Of a DNA stretch of 16,212 nt, positions 16,194-16,212 are shown piece by piece (within the stretch, counting starts at the first letter, position 1; each line of letters opens with the position of its first letter). Below the pieces are notes generated by a model, which ran no database searches, had not been told where the DNA came from, and worked only from the letters and a program-made list of their open reading frames with translations. Origin of the DNA: Firmicutes bacterium UBA3906 (lineage in GTDB: Bacteria; Bacillota; Clostridia; Caldicoprobacterales; DTU083); contig DGFG01000086.1 in the NCBI GenBank assembly GCA_002391555.1, forward strand, positions 1 to 16,212, written 5' to 3'. A program made the position numbers and the translations under genes.

Positions 16194-16212
16194 CTGTCTC
16201 TTATACACATCT
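16194..16212 (+). other. Residual Tn5/Nextera mosaic-end adapter at the contig end
   Basis: The final 19 bases, CTGTCTCTTATACACATCT, are identical to the reverse complement of the Tn5 mosaic end used in Nextera-type libraries, and they end exactly at the window end. A chance 19-base match is negligible. This is library sequence, not genome. Confidence 0.96.

Overview
The window looks like one complete contig from an AT-rich, low-GC Gram-positive anaerobe, most likely class Clostridia and probably a xylan user. The evidence is the clostridial-type purine operon with strong AGGAGG ribosome sites and tightly coupled genes, a PurL of the large single-chain type, a PurF of the [4Fe-4S]/propeptide type, and a cytosolic family GH120 beta-xylosidase resembling the Thermoanaerobacterium enzyme. 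Species-level placement is not possible by eye.

Bases 1-9781 hold a plus-strand purine biosynthesis operon: purL (5' end cut off by the contig start), purC, purF, purM, purN, purH and purD. Genes overlap or lie within about 22 bases of each other. Together they cover PRPP to IMP except the AIR carboxylation (purE/purK) and adenylosuccinate lyase (purB) steps, which must lie elsewhere. An intrinsic terminator at about 9790-9825 ends the operon. PurL lacks the expected catalytic Cys of its glutaminase domain (Asn instead), and PurD has Cys in place of Glu in its first conserved motif.

Bases 9840-11269 hold a minus-strand, translationally coupled ABC pair of the FetA/FetB (YbbL/YbbM, UPF0014) type, convergent with purD. 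A divergent intergenic region of about 300 bases follows, with a palindrome that could be an operator.

Bases 11568-13493 encode a GH120 beta-xylosidase with both catalytic acids in place, followed by a strong terminator. After a gene-free leader of about 235 bases comes a CDF cation efflux transporter. Its frame runs with no stop into an SGNH/GDSL-type hydrolase, although the second gene has its own perfect ribosome site and ATG. A tandem stop (TGA TAA) lies just out of frame at the junction, so a single-base indel, biological or technical, probably created the fusion. The beta-xylosidase and the SGNH enzyme may form a small pathway for acetylated xylo-oligosaccharides.

The last 19 bases (16194-16212) are identical to the Tn5/Nextera mosaic-end adapter. 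They are library sequence, not genome, so the SGNH gene is cut at 16193 and its real C-terminus is unknown.
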